Source: Streptomyces sp. B21-105 (GTDB lineage Bacteria > Actinomycetota > Actinomycetes > Streptomycetales > Streptomycetaceae). Taken from it: a stretch of 64,000 bases of DNA. Location: assembly GCF_036898465.1 (NCBI RefSeq), contig NZ_JARUMJ010000001.1, positions 6,882,001 to 6,946,000 of the forward strand, in the 5' to 3' direction. Below the pieces are notes generated by a model, which was given only the letters and a program-made list of their open reading frames with translations, ran no database searches and was not told where the DNA came from. Positions 16,473-24,581 of the stretch are shown in pieces. The translations under genes and the position numbers were made by a program. Within the stretch, counting starts at the first letter, position 1, and every line of letters begins with the position of its first letter.

Positions 16473-18950
16473 TTAGATCGGCCCCGCCACCACGCTCACC
16501 GTCTTCGCCAGTGACACGCCCGAGCCGTCACGACGCGGGTCGATCTCCGGCAGCTCGGCCGGCAGGCCGTTCTTCTGGGCCGCCTTGGCCGGGACGGGGC
16601 CGGCCCAGGCCAGCGACAGGCAGTCCTCGCCCTTCAGGAACCGCTGGCAGCGCACGCCGCCGGTGGCGCGGCCCTTGCGCGGATACTGGTCGAACGGGGT
16701 CAGCTTGGCGGTCGTCTGGACCGAGTCGTCCAGCGTGCCCCGGGAGCCGGCGATGGTGAACACCACGGCGTCCACGGCCGGGTCCACGGCTGTGAACGAG
16801 ATCACCTTCGCGCCCTCGGTGAGCTTGACGCCCGCCATGCCGCCCGCCGGACGGCCCTGCGGACGCACCTGAGAGGCCTGGTAGCGCAGCAGTTGGGCGT
16901 CGTCGGTGATGAAGACCAGATCCTCCTCGCCGGTGCGCAGTTCGACCGCGCCGGCGATCCGGTCCCCGTCCTTGAGGGTGATGACCTCCAGCTCGTCCTT
17001 GTTCGTCGGGTAGTCGGGCACGACGCGCTTGACGACGCCCTGTTCCGTGCCGATGGCCAGCCCGGGGGACGACTCGTCGAGCGTGGTGAGGCAGACCACC
17101 GTCTCGTCGCCCTCGAGGGACACGAACTCCGCCAGCGGGGCGCCGCCGGACAGGTTCGGCGCGGACGCCGTGTCCGGAAGCTGCGGCAGGTCGACGACGT
17201 TGATCCGCAGCAGGCGCCCCGAGGACGTCACCGCGCCGATCTCCCCGCGCGCGGTGGCCGGCACCGCCGAGACGATCACGTCGTGCTTGGTGCGCTTGCC
17301 GTCCCCGTCCCCGTCCCCGTCCTCGGCGTTCGCCGTGAAGGGATCGCCGTTCGCCGTGCGGGCCAGCAGCCCTGTGGAGGACAGCAGGACGCGGCACGGG
17401 TCGTCCGCCACCTGGAGGGGCACGGCGGCGGCCGTGGCGCCCGACGACTCCAGCAGGACCGTACGCCGCTCGGTGCCGAACTTCTTGGCCACCGTGGCGA
17501 GTTCCGCGGAGACCAGCTTGCGCAGCTCCGCGTCCGAGTCCAGGATCCGGGTCAGCTCGGCGATCTCCCCGGTGAGCCGCTCCTTCTCCGACTCCAGCTC
17601 GATGCGGTCGAACTTGGTGAGGCGGCGCAGCGGAGTGTCCAGGATGTACTGGGTCTGGATCTCCGACAGCCCGAAGCGCTCCATCAGGCGCTCCTTCGCC
17701 TGCGCGCTGTTCTCGCTGGAGCGGATCAGCCGGATGACCTCGTCGATGTCGACGAGGGCCGTCAGCAGGCCCTCCACCAGGTGCAGCCGGTCGCGGCGCT
17801 TGGTGCGGCGGAACTCGCTGCGGCGCCGCACGACGTTGAACCGGTGGTCGAGGTAGACCTCCAGCAGCTCCTTCAGGCCCAGCGTGAGCGGCTGGCCGTC
17901 CACCAGCGCCACGTTGTTGATGCCGAAGGACTCCTCCATCGGCGTCAGCTTGTAGAGCTGCTCCAGCACCGCCTCCGGCACGAAGCCGTTCTTGATCTCG
18001 ATGACCAGGCGCAGGCCGTGCGCCCGGTCGGTGAGGTCCTTGACGTCGGCGATGCCCTGGATCTTCTTCGAGCCGACCAGGTCCTTGATCTTGGCGATGA
18101 CCTTCTCGGGGCCGACCGTGAAGGGCAGTTCGGTGACGACCAGGCCCTTGCGGCGGGCCGTGACCGTCTCCACCGCGACCGTGGCGCGGATCTTGAAGGT
18201 GCCGCGGCCGCTCTCGTAGGCGTCACGGATGCCGGAGAGGCCGACGATCCGGCCGCCGGTCGGCAGATCGGGACCGGGGACGAACTTCATCAGGGCGTCC
18301 AGATCCGCGCCGGGGTGGCGGATCAGATGGCGGGCGGCCGCGACGACCTCGCCCAGGTTGTGCGGCGGCATGTTCGTGGCCATGCCGACCGCGATCCCGG
18401 AGGCGCCGTTGACCAGCAGGTTCGGGAAGGCGGCGGGCAGCGCGACCGGCTCCTGCTCCTGCCCGTCGTAGTTCGGCGCGAAGTCGACCGTGTCCTCGTC
18501 GATCGACTCCGTCATCAGGCTCGTCGCCGCGGCCTGGCGGCACTCCGTGTACCGCATGGCGGCCGGCGGGTCGTCGTTGCCCAGGGAGCCGAAGTTGCCG
18601 TGGCCGTCGATGAGCGGCACGCGCATGGAGAAGGGCTGGGCCATGCGCACCAGGGCGTCGTAGATCGAGGAGTCGCCGTGCGGGTGCAGCTTGCCCATGA
18701 CCTCGCCCACGACACGGGCGCACTTCACATAGCCGCGCTCGGGGCGCAGGCCCATCTCGTTCATCTGGTAGACGATGCGGCGGTGCACCGGCTTCAGGCC
18801 GTCACGGGCGTCCGGCAGGGCGCGGGAGTAGATGACCGAGTACGCGTACTCGAGGAAGGAGCCCTGCATCTCGTCGACGACGTCGATGTCGAGGATCCGC
18901 TCCTCGTACGAGTCGTCGGGCGGCGGGGTCTTCGTGCTGCGGCGGGCCAT
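16473..18950 (-). CDS. parC: Type IIA topoisomerase subunit A (ParC-like)
   Basis: DNA-cleaving subunit of 825 aa. It has the N-terminal winged-helix/tower core with catalytic Tyr134 in AAMRYTECR, preceding Arg133, and the QRDR region [23 protein letters not shown] coiled-coil tower and a C-terminal beta-pinwheel follow; the pinwheel has [15 protein letters not shown] instead of a canonical GyrA box, favouring the ParC-like second enzyme of Streptomyces over GyrA. It should act in decatenation with a ParE/GyrB-like partner located elsewhere. An acidic Asp-Gly run (EDGDGDGDG, near 17300-17325) sits in the C-terminal domain. It is divergent from the M16 peptidase operon. Confidence 0.93.
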   Translation of the reverse strand: MARRSTKTPPPDDSYEERILDIDVVDEMQGSFLEYAYSVIYSRALPDARDGLKPVHRRIVYQMNEMGLRPERGYVKCARVVGEVMGKLHPHGDSSIYDALVRMAQPFSMRVPLIDGHGNFGSLGNDDPPAAMRYTECRQAAATSLMTESIDEDTVDFAPNYDGQEQEPVALPAAFPNLLVNGASGIAVGMATNMPPHNLGEVVAAARHLIRHPGADLDALMKFVPGPDLPTGGRIVGLSGIRDAYESGRGTFKIRATVAVETVTARRKGLVVTELPFTVGPEKVIAKIKDLVGSKKIQGIADVKDLTDRAHGLRLVIEIKNGFVPEAVLEQLYKLTPMEESFGINNVALVDGQPLTLGLKELLEVYLDHRFNVVRRRSEFRRTKRRDRLHLVEGLLTALVDIDEVIRLIRSSENSAQAKERLMERFGLSEIQTQYILDTPLRRLTKFDRIELESEKERLTGEIAELTRILDSDAELRKLVSAELATVAKKFGTERRTVLLESSGATAAAVPLQVADDPCRVLLSSTGLLARTANGDPFTANAEDGDGDGDGKRTKHDVIVSAVPATARGEIGAVTSSGRLLRINVVDLPQLPDTASAPNLSGGAPLAEFVSLEGDETVVCLTTLDESSPGLAIGTEQGVVKRVVPDYPTNKDELEVITLKDGDRIAGAVELRTGEEDLVFITDDAQLLRYQASQVRPQGRPAGGMAGVKLTEGAKVISFTAVDPAVDAVVFTIAGSRGTLDDSVQTTAKLTPFDQYPRKGRATGGVRCQRFLKGEDCLSLAWAGPVPAKAAQKNGLPAELPEIDPRRDGSGVSLAKTVSVVAGPI

Positions 18951-19221
18951 CGCTGCCGGCTCCTTGCTGGGGCGTGTGACGGGATCTGACGCGGACCATT
19001 GTGGACCGTGGCACTGACAGGGCGGCGAGGACCCGGCGGCGGCCCTTGGGCCCCGCCCGCTTCAGTCGCCTCGTCCACGGCTGCCCGCAGGCTACGCGAT
19101 CTCGCTCTCGGCGTATGTCGTCCGGGAACTTCGCCTCCTGTCCGCACGCTTGCATACAGTGACAGGACCGGCAGGAAAACCGCGGTTTCGACGACCGCGT
19201 CCGCGATCGGAAGGGACGTAC

Positions 19222-20571
19222 ATGCCCATGGGTCACACGGCCACAGCCCAGGCAGGCTCCGGGGGCCTGACAGCGACCGAGCACCGCCTGGCCAACGGCC
19301 TGCGCGTGGTGCTCTCGGAGGACCACCTGACCCCCGTGGCGGCGGTGTGCCTCTGGTACGACGTCGGCTCACGCCATGAAGTCAAGGGTCGTACCGGCCT
19401 TGCTCACCTTTTCGAGCACCTGATGTTCCAGGGGTCCGGCCAGGTCAAGGGCAACGGCCACTTCGAGCTCGTCCAGGGCGCCGGCGGTTCGCTGAACGGC
19501 ACCACCAGCTTCGAGCGCACCAACTACTTCGAGACCATGCCCGCACACCAGCTGGAGCTCGCCCTCTGGCTGGAGGCGGACCGGATGGGATCGCTGCTCA
19601 CCGCGCTCGACGACGAGTCGATGGAGAACCAGCGCGACGTCGTCAAGAACGAGCGCCGCCAGCGTTACGACAACGTTCCCTACGGCACCGCCTTCGAGAA
19701 GCTCACCGCTCTCGCCTACCCCGACGGCCACCCCTACCACCACACGCCGATCGGCTCGATGGCCGACCTGGACGCGGCGACGCTGGAGGACGCGCGTGCG
19801 TTCTTCCGCACGTACTACGCGCCCAACAACGCGGTCCTGTCCGTGGTCGGCGACATCGACCCGGAGCAGACGCTCGCCTGGATCGAGAAGTACTTCGGCT
19901 CCATCGCCGGGCACGACGGCAAGCAAGCGCCGCGCGACGGCTCGCTGCCCGACGTCATCGGCGGGCAGCTGCGCGAGGTCGTCGAGGAGGAGGTGCCGGC
20001 CCGCGCCCTGATGGCCGCCTACCGACTGCCCGAGGACGGCACGCGCGCGTGCGACGCCGTCGACCTGGCGCTGACCGTCCTCGGCGGCGGCGAGTCCTCC
20101 CGCCTCTACAACCGGCTCGTGCGCCGCGACCGTACGGCGGTGGCGGCCGGCTTCGGCCTGCTGCGGCTCGCCGGGGCGCCCTCCCTGGGCTGGCTGGACG
20201 TGAAGACGTCCGGCGACGTCGAGGTGCCCGTCATCGAGGAGGCCATCGACGAGGAGCTCGCCCGGTTCGCCGCGGAGGGCCCCACTGCCGAGGAGATGGA
20301 GCGCGCCCAGGCCCAGTTGGAGCGCGAGTGGCTCGACCGCCTCGGCACGGTCGCCGGCCGCGCCGACGAACTGTGCCGGTTCGCCGTCCTGTTCGGCGAC
20401 CCGCAGCTCGCCCTGACCGCGGTCCAGCGGGTGCTGGACGTGACGGCCGAGGAGGTGCGGGAGATCGCCGAGGCCCGCCTGCGTCCCGACAACCGCGCGG
20501 TGCTCGTCTACGAGCCCACCGCCCCCGAAACCCCCGCCGACCAGGACGAGAACGAGGAGGCGGCCCGGTGA
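19222..20571 (+). CDS. M16 zinc peptidase, catalytic subunit
   Basis: Protein of 449 aa with the inverted zinc motif HLFEH (His62, Glu65, His66) and a downstream ligand Glu in VKNERRQRYDN. Two tandem M16 half-domains are present, as in the beta subunit of mitochondrial processing peptidase. ATG 19222 follows GGAAGGGA; an internal ATG at 19228 is an alternative. It overlaps the following gene (GTGA), whose product lacks the zinc motif, so the two probably form a heterodimer that degrades or processes peptides, probably in the cytoplasm since no signal peptide is seen. Confidence 0.92.
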   Translation: MPMGHTATAQAGSGGLTATEHRLANGLRVVLSEDHLTPVAAVCLWYDVGSRHEVKGRTGLAHLFEHLMFQGSGQVKGNGHFELVQGAGGSLNGTTSFERTNYFETMPAHQLELALWLEADRMGSLLTALDDESMENQRDVVKNERRQRYDNVPYGTAFEKLTALAYPDGHPYHHTPIGSMADLDAATLEDARAFFRTYYAPNNAVLSVVGDIDPEQTLAWIEKYFGSIAGHDGKQAPRDGSLPDVIGGQLREVVEEEVPARALMAAYRLPEDGTRACDAVDLALTVLGGGESSRLYNRLVRRDRTAVAAGFGLLRLAGAPSLGWLDVKTSGDVEVPVIEEAIDEELARFAAEGPTAEEMERAQAQLEREWLDRLGTVAGRADELCRFAVLFGDPQLALTAVQRVLDVTAEEVREIAEARLRPDNRAVLVYEPTAPETPADQDENEEAAR

Positions 20572-21956
20572 CCGAGCTCGCCACGATGGACTTCCACCCC
20601 CAGCCCCGGGCGGGCGAGGCCAAGCCGTGGGCGTTCCCGGCGCCCGAGCGCACCGCCCTGGCCAACGGCCTGACGGTGCTGCACTGCCACCGCCCCGGCC
20701 AGCAGGTCGTCGCCGTCGAGATCCTGCTCGACGCCCCGCTGGACGCCGAACCGGCCGGTCTCGACGGCGTGGCCACGATCATGGCGCGCGCCTTCTCCGA
20801 GGGCACCGACAAGCACTCCGCCGAGGAGTTCGCCGCCGAACTGGAGCGCTGCGGCGCCACTTTGGACGCGCATGCCGATCACCCCGGCGTCCGCATCAGC
20901 CTCGAGATCCCGGCCTCGCGCCTGACCAAGGGCCTCGGTCTGCTCGCCGACGCCCTCAGGGCGCCCGCGTTCGCCGACAGCGAGGTCGAGCGCCTCGTAC
21001 GCAACCGGCTGGACGAGATCCCGCACGAGCTGGCCAACCCCTCCCGGCGCGCGGCCAAGGAGCTCTCCAAGGAGCTGTTCCCGGCCACCGCCCGCATGTC
21101 GCGTCCGCGGCAGGGCACCGCCGAGACGGTCGAGAAGATCGACTCCGCGGCCGTCCGGGCCTTCTACGACAAGCACGTCCGCCCCGCGACGGCCACCGCC
21201 GTGGTCGTCGGCGACCTCACCGGCGTCGACCTGGACGCGCTCCTGGGCGACACCCTGGGCGCCTGGACGGGCTCCGCCGCCGAGCCCCGCCCCGTGCCGC
21301 CGGTGACCGCCGACGACGCCGGCCGGGTCGTCATCGTGGACCGCCCGGGGGCCGTCCAGACGCAACTGCTGATCGGCCGGATCGGCGCAGACCGGCACGA
21401 CCGCGTGTGGGCCGCCCAGGTGCTCGGCACCTACTGCCTCGGCGGCACCCTCACCTCCCGTCTGGACCGCGTCCTGCGTGAGGAGAAGGGCTACACCTAC
21501 GGCGTCCGCGCCTTCGGACAGGTCCTGCGGTCCGCGCCGGACGGCTCGGGCGCCGCGATGCTCGCCATCAGCGGTTCCGTCGACACCCCGAACACCGGTC
21601 CCGCGCTGGACGACCTGTGGAAGGTGCTGCGCACCCTCGCCGCCGAGGGGCTGACCGACGCCGAGCGTGACGTCGCCGTGCAGAACCTGGTCGGGGTGGC
21701 GCCGCTGAAGTACGAGACCGCGGCGGCCGTCGCGAGCACGCTGGCCGACCAGGTCGAACAGCACCTGCCCGACGACTACCAGGCGACGCTGTACCAGCAG
21801 CTCGCCGCGACCGGCACGGTGGAGGCGACCGCGGCGGCCGTGAACGCCTTCCCGGTCGACCGTCTCGTGACGGTTCTGGTGGGCGACGCGGCCCAGATCA
21901 AGGCACCGGTCGAGGCCCTGGGCATCGGCGAGGTGAAGGTCGTGTCCGCCGAGTAG
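20568..21956 (+). CDS. M16 peptidase-like, non-catalytic partner subunit
   Basis: Protein of 462 aa with M16 fold segments. At the position of HxxEH it reads IMARAFSEGTDKHS, so no zinc site, but it keeps the C-terminal substrate-binding motif REEKGYTYGVRAF. This complementary loss is the classic alpha/beta arrangement of M16B heterodimers. The GTG start overlaps the stop of the catalytic subunit, implying equimolar synthesis. Location and substrates are unknown. Confidence 0.9.
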   Translation: MTELATMDFHPQPRAGEAKPWAFPAPERTALANGLTVLHCHRPGQQVVAVEILLDAPLDAEPAGLDGVATIMARAFSEGTDKHSAEEFAAELERCGATLDAHADHPGVRISLEIPASRLTKGLGLLADALRAPAFADSEVERLVRNRLDEIPHELANPSRRAAKELSKELFPATARMSRPRQGTAETVEKIDSAAVRAFYDKHVRPATATAVVVGDLTGVDLDALLGDTLGAWTGSAAEPRPVPPVTADDAGRVVIVDRPGAVQTQLLIGRIGADRHDRVWAAQVLGTYCLGGTLTSRLDRVLREEKGYTYGVRAFGQVLRSAPDGSGAAMLAISGSVDTPNTGPALDDLWKVLRTLAAEGLTDAERDVAVQNLVGVAPLKYETAAAVASTLADQVEQHLPDDYQATLYQQLAATGTVEATAAAVNAFPVDRLVTVLVGDAAQIKAPVEALGIGEVKVVSAE

Positions 21957-22003
21957 TCGCCCGGTCGCCGACCGCCGCGGCACAACGGCACGCACGCACA
22001 GGG

Positions 22004-22031
22004 GCCCTGGTCGACCGAGCGTCACCAGGGC
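22004..22031 (+). terminator. Terminator after the M16 pair
   Basis: The 8-bp stem GCCCTGGT/ACCAGGGC with a 12-base loop lies about 50 bases past the stop of the second M16 gene and before the riboswitch leader. Confidence 0.65.
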
Positions 22032-22179
22032 TGCCGTTTGTCCGAATTGGGGCGGAGGTTGCCTGTCTGCCCTGTGGGATGCGCTACAAAAACCGTGATC
22101 CGTTTGAGGATTGGACCCCCTGCCGCTTAGCTTCATCCGGGCTGTCCGTCAGGCACTGCGCCGCAGCCGCGGCACCGGA

Positions 22180-22336
22180 CAGTCATCGCCGAGTCCCCGT
22201 ACGGCGCGAGCCAGGGGAGCCGGGGACCCACTTTGTGCAGTCCCTGGGGTGAATCGGACGCCCGCGTGTACGCGAGGGGGTCCGTAGGAGACCTTCCTGC
22301 TCCGAACCCGTCAGCTAACCCGGTAGGCGAGAGGGA
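22180..22336 (+). promoter_or_regulatory. c-di-AMP riboswitch (ydaO/yuaA type)
   Basis: The leader carries the conserved blocks of this class in order: ATCGCCGAGTCC, GGAGCCGGGGACCCAC, TGGGGTGAATCGG, then GTAGGAGACCTTCCTGC, CGAACCCGTCAGCTAACC and GGTAGGCGAGAGG. It ends just before the RBS (GGAAGGAAAGGA) of the M23 peptidase. In Streptomyces such elements precede cell-wall hydrolases (e.g. rpfA) and couple their expression to c-di-AMP. Boundaries are approximate. Confidence 0.9.
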
Positions 22337-22358
22337 AGGAAAGGACACCCCTGACTTC

Positions 22359-23117
22359 ATGGCGTTCACCTGCGCCACCGGGAAGCACCGCCGGCCCAGC
22401 CGGATGCAGCGTTCCACCGCTCGCGCGGTCGGCGTGGCGGCGCTCACCACCACCGGTGTGATGGCCACCGTCGCCTCCACCCCGGCCCTCGCGGCCGAGC
22501 AGCCCACCCCCGAGCAGACCGGTCTGATCCCCGTCGTCACGGCCGGCGAGTCCATCGCCGAGTCGGTGGCCGACCAGGTCGACGAGCAGGTCGCCGCGCA
22601 GAAAAAGGCCGCTTTCGAGGAGGCCGCCCGCAAGGCCGCCGCGAAGAAGGCCGTGGAGGAGCGCGAGGCACGCGTGCGTGCCGCCCGTGAGGCCGAGCGC
22701 AAGCGCCTCAACACCTTCGTGCTGCCGATCACCGCCTCCTATGTCTCCACCGGCTACCAGGCCAGCAGCTCGCTGTGGTCCTCCGGGAGCCACACCGGCG
22801 TCGACTTCCACGCGGCCCGTGGCACCACCGTGCACGCGGTCGGATCCGGCACCGTGGTCGAGGCCGGCTGGGGCGACGCCTACGGCAACCAGATCGTGAT
22901 CAAGATGCACGACGGGACGTACACGCAGTACGCCCACCTGTCGTCCATCGAGGTGTCGGTGGGCCAGACGGTCACCCCCGGGCAGCGCATCGGCCTGTCC
23001 GGCGACACCGGCAACGTCACGGGGCCGCATCTGCACTTCGAGGCCCGCACGACCCCCGAGTACGGCTCGGACATCAATCCGGTCACCTATCTCCGCCAGC
23101 ACGGCGTCGGCATCTGA
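22359..23117 (+). CDS. Secreted M23 peptidoglycan endopeptidase
   Basis: Protein of 252 aa. A long basic N-terminus leads into a Sec signal peptide ending near ASTPALAAE. A Lys/Glu/Ala-rich coiled coil follows (~residues 70-115: AAQKKAAFEEAARKAAAKKA and on), then a LytM/M23 domain with zinc ligands in SHTGVDFHAARG and the GPHLHFE motif, with TYTQYAHLS between. It is predicted to cleave stem-peptide cross-links in the wall during growth or germination. ATG 22359 follows the riboswitch and a purine-rich RBS; the upstream extension of the frame is riboswitch sequence. Expression is probably c-di-AMP controlled. Confidence 0.93.
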   Translation: MAFTCATGKHRRPSRMQRSTARAVGVAALTTTGVMATVASTPALAAEQPTPEQTGLIPVVTAGESIAESVADQVDEQVAAQKKAAFEEAARKAAAKKAVEEREARVRAAREAERKRLNTFVLPITASYVSTGYQASSSLWSSGSHTGVDFHAARGTTVHAVGSGTVVEAGWGDAYGNQIVIKMHDGTYTQYAHLSSIEVSVGQTVTPGQRIGLSGDTGNVTGPHLHFEARTTPEYGSDINPVTYLRQHGVGI

Positions 23118-23141
23118 CGACCGACGGCGACAGATCGTTCG

Positions 23142-23163
23142 GCCCCGGCCCCTCGGCCGGGGC
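23142..23163 (+). terminator. Terminator after the M23 peptidase
   Basis: The 9-bp stem GCCCCGGCC/GGCCGGGGC with loop CCTC is followed by TTTGCC, about 25 bases after the stop. Confidence 0.85.
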
Positions 23164-23303
23164 TTTGCCGTTTCCGGGGCCCCGCTGTCCAAAAAATATC
23201 CCTGGATTCCGGCTCCCCGTCGGAAATTCCCGCTCATTGCAATAGAGTCACGGAACACGCGTCAATCGTCGACGTTTCACGGGGATCAAGGCGGAGGTCC
23301 GTC

Positions 23304-23999
23304 ATGCGAATTCCGGCGCACTCGGTGTGCACGGCCATCCGGGACGACATCGTCGCGGGTGTCTACGAACGCGGCAGCCGCCTCACCGAGGAACTCCTCG
23401 CCCGCCGCTACGGCGTCTCGCGCGTCCCCGTCCGTGAGGCGCTGCGCACCCTGGAGGCCGAGGGCTTCGTCGTCATCCGGCGGCACGCGGGCGCGTGCGT
23501 GGCGGAGCCCACCGAGCAGGAGGCCGCGGACCTGCTGGAGATGCGGCTGCTGCTGGAGCCGCTCGGCGCGTCCCGGGCCGCCCAGCGGCGCACGGAGGCC
23601 CATCTGAAGGTGTTGCGCGGCCTGGTCCGGCTGGGCCAGGAGCGGGCCAGGAGGGGCAACAGCGACGATCTGCGCTCCCTGGGGTGCTGGTTCCACGAGA
23701 CCCTCGCGCAGGCCTGCGGGAGCCCTGCCCTCGCATCGATGCTCACCCAGCTCCGGCACAAGATCGCCTGGATGTACGCGGTGGAGGCGCCGGCCGACCC
23801 CGTGGAGTCCTGGGCGGAGCACGGCGTCATCGTCGACGCGGTGACGCGCGGCGACGGGGAGCGCGCGCGGGCGGTCACGGCGCTGCACACCGAGCGCGCG
23901 ACGCTCGCGCACCGGCTGCGCTTTTCCCAGGGAACCGAGGCCGCCGACCGTGTGAGGACTTCGCAACGTCCCGTAAACATGACGGGCCTGCGGAATTAA
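23304..23999 (+). CDS. GntR/FadR-family transcriptional regulator
   Basis: Regulator of 231 aa with an N-terminal winged HTH (GSRLTEELLARRYGVSRVPVREALRTLE) and a C-terminal helical FCD ligand domain (~85-210; FHETLAQACGS). ATG 23304 has GGCGGAGG upstream. It converges on ptsH across a shared terminator; the same GntR-ptsH neighbourhood is usual in Streptomyces, but whether it controls PTS genes cannot be read from the sequence. Confidence 0.92.
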   Translation: MRIPAHSVCTAIRDDIVAGVYERGSRLTEELLARRYGVSRVPVREALRTLEAEGFVVIRRHAGACVAEPTEQEAADLLEMRLLLEPLGASRAAQRRTEAHLKVLRGLVRLGQERARRGNSDDLRSLGCWFHETLAQACGSPALASMLTQLRHKIAWMYAVEAPADPVESWAEHGVIVDAVTRGDGERARAVTALHTERATLAHRLRFSQGTEAADRVRTSQRPVNMTGLRN

Positions 24000-24068
24000 C
24001 ACGAGAGCCGTATACAAGTTCGGGTAATTCACGGGGGATTACTCATGCTGCCGTCGGCGGGAAATGTA

Positions 24069-24100
24069 AAGGGCTCGCCCGGTAATTCGGACGAGCCCTT
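24069..24100. terminator. Bidirectional terminator between gntR-like gene and ptsH
   Basis: The perfect 9-bp stem AAGGGCTCG/CGAGCCCTT with a 14-base loop lies between the two convergent stops and has A/T-rich ends suited to both directions. Confidence 0.85.
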
Positions 24101-24121
24101 CACCGCGGAATGCAGCGGTGC

Positions 24122-24403
24122 TCAGACGGTCTCGGGAAGTTCCTCGAGGCCCTCGGCGACCAGCTTCGCCAGCCGGTCGAGCGCGGCGTCCGCGCCCTCG
24201 GCGTCGGACGCGAGGACGATCTCCTCGCCGCCCTGGGCGCCCAGGCCGAGAACGGCCAGCATGGAGGCCGCGTTGACGGCGTTGCCGTCGGCCTTGGCGA
24301 TCGTCACGGGGATGCCTGCGGCCGTGGCGGCCCGGACGAAGATGGAAGCGGGGCGGGCGTGGAGGCCCTCGGCCCAGCCGACGTTGACGCGGCGCTCAGC
24401 CAT
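24122..24403 (-). CDS. ptsH: HPr phosphocarrier protein
   Basis: Protein of 93 aa, the full HPr length. His15 in AEGLHARPAS is the phosphorylated residue passed from enzyme I to sugar-specific EIIA proteins of the PTS; Ser47 (NAASMLAVLGLGA) aligns with the regulatory serine of low-GC Gram-positives. It is located in the cytoplasm. It stands alone here, convergent with the GntR regulator and divergent from the PatA-like gene. Confidence 0.96.
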   Translation of the reverse strand: MAERRVNVGWAEGLHARPASIFVRAATAAGIPVTIAKADGNAVNAASMLAVLGLGAQGGEEIVLASDAEGADAALDRLAKLVAEGLEELPETV

Positions 24404-24581
24404 GTGATGCTGCCCTTCGGTGTCTCAGGTTGTCTAGACCAGTGTTCCACACGTGAAGCGTGTGAGGGACGGTCCCTGGGTGTCCCGTCACCATGTGGCC
24501 GTCGGATCGCGGCCTCGACCCGACGTGCGCCCTCCAGACTGCCTCGCGCTGTTGTCGGAAGCGAGCCGTAGTGTGGGCCCC

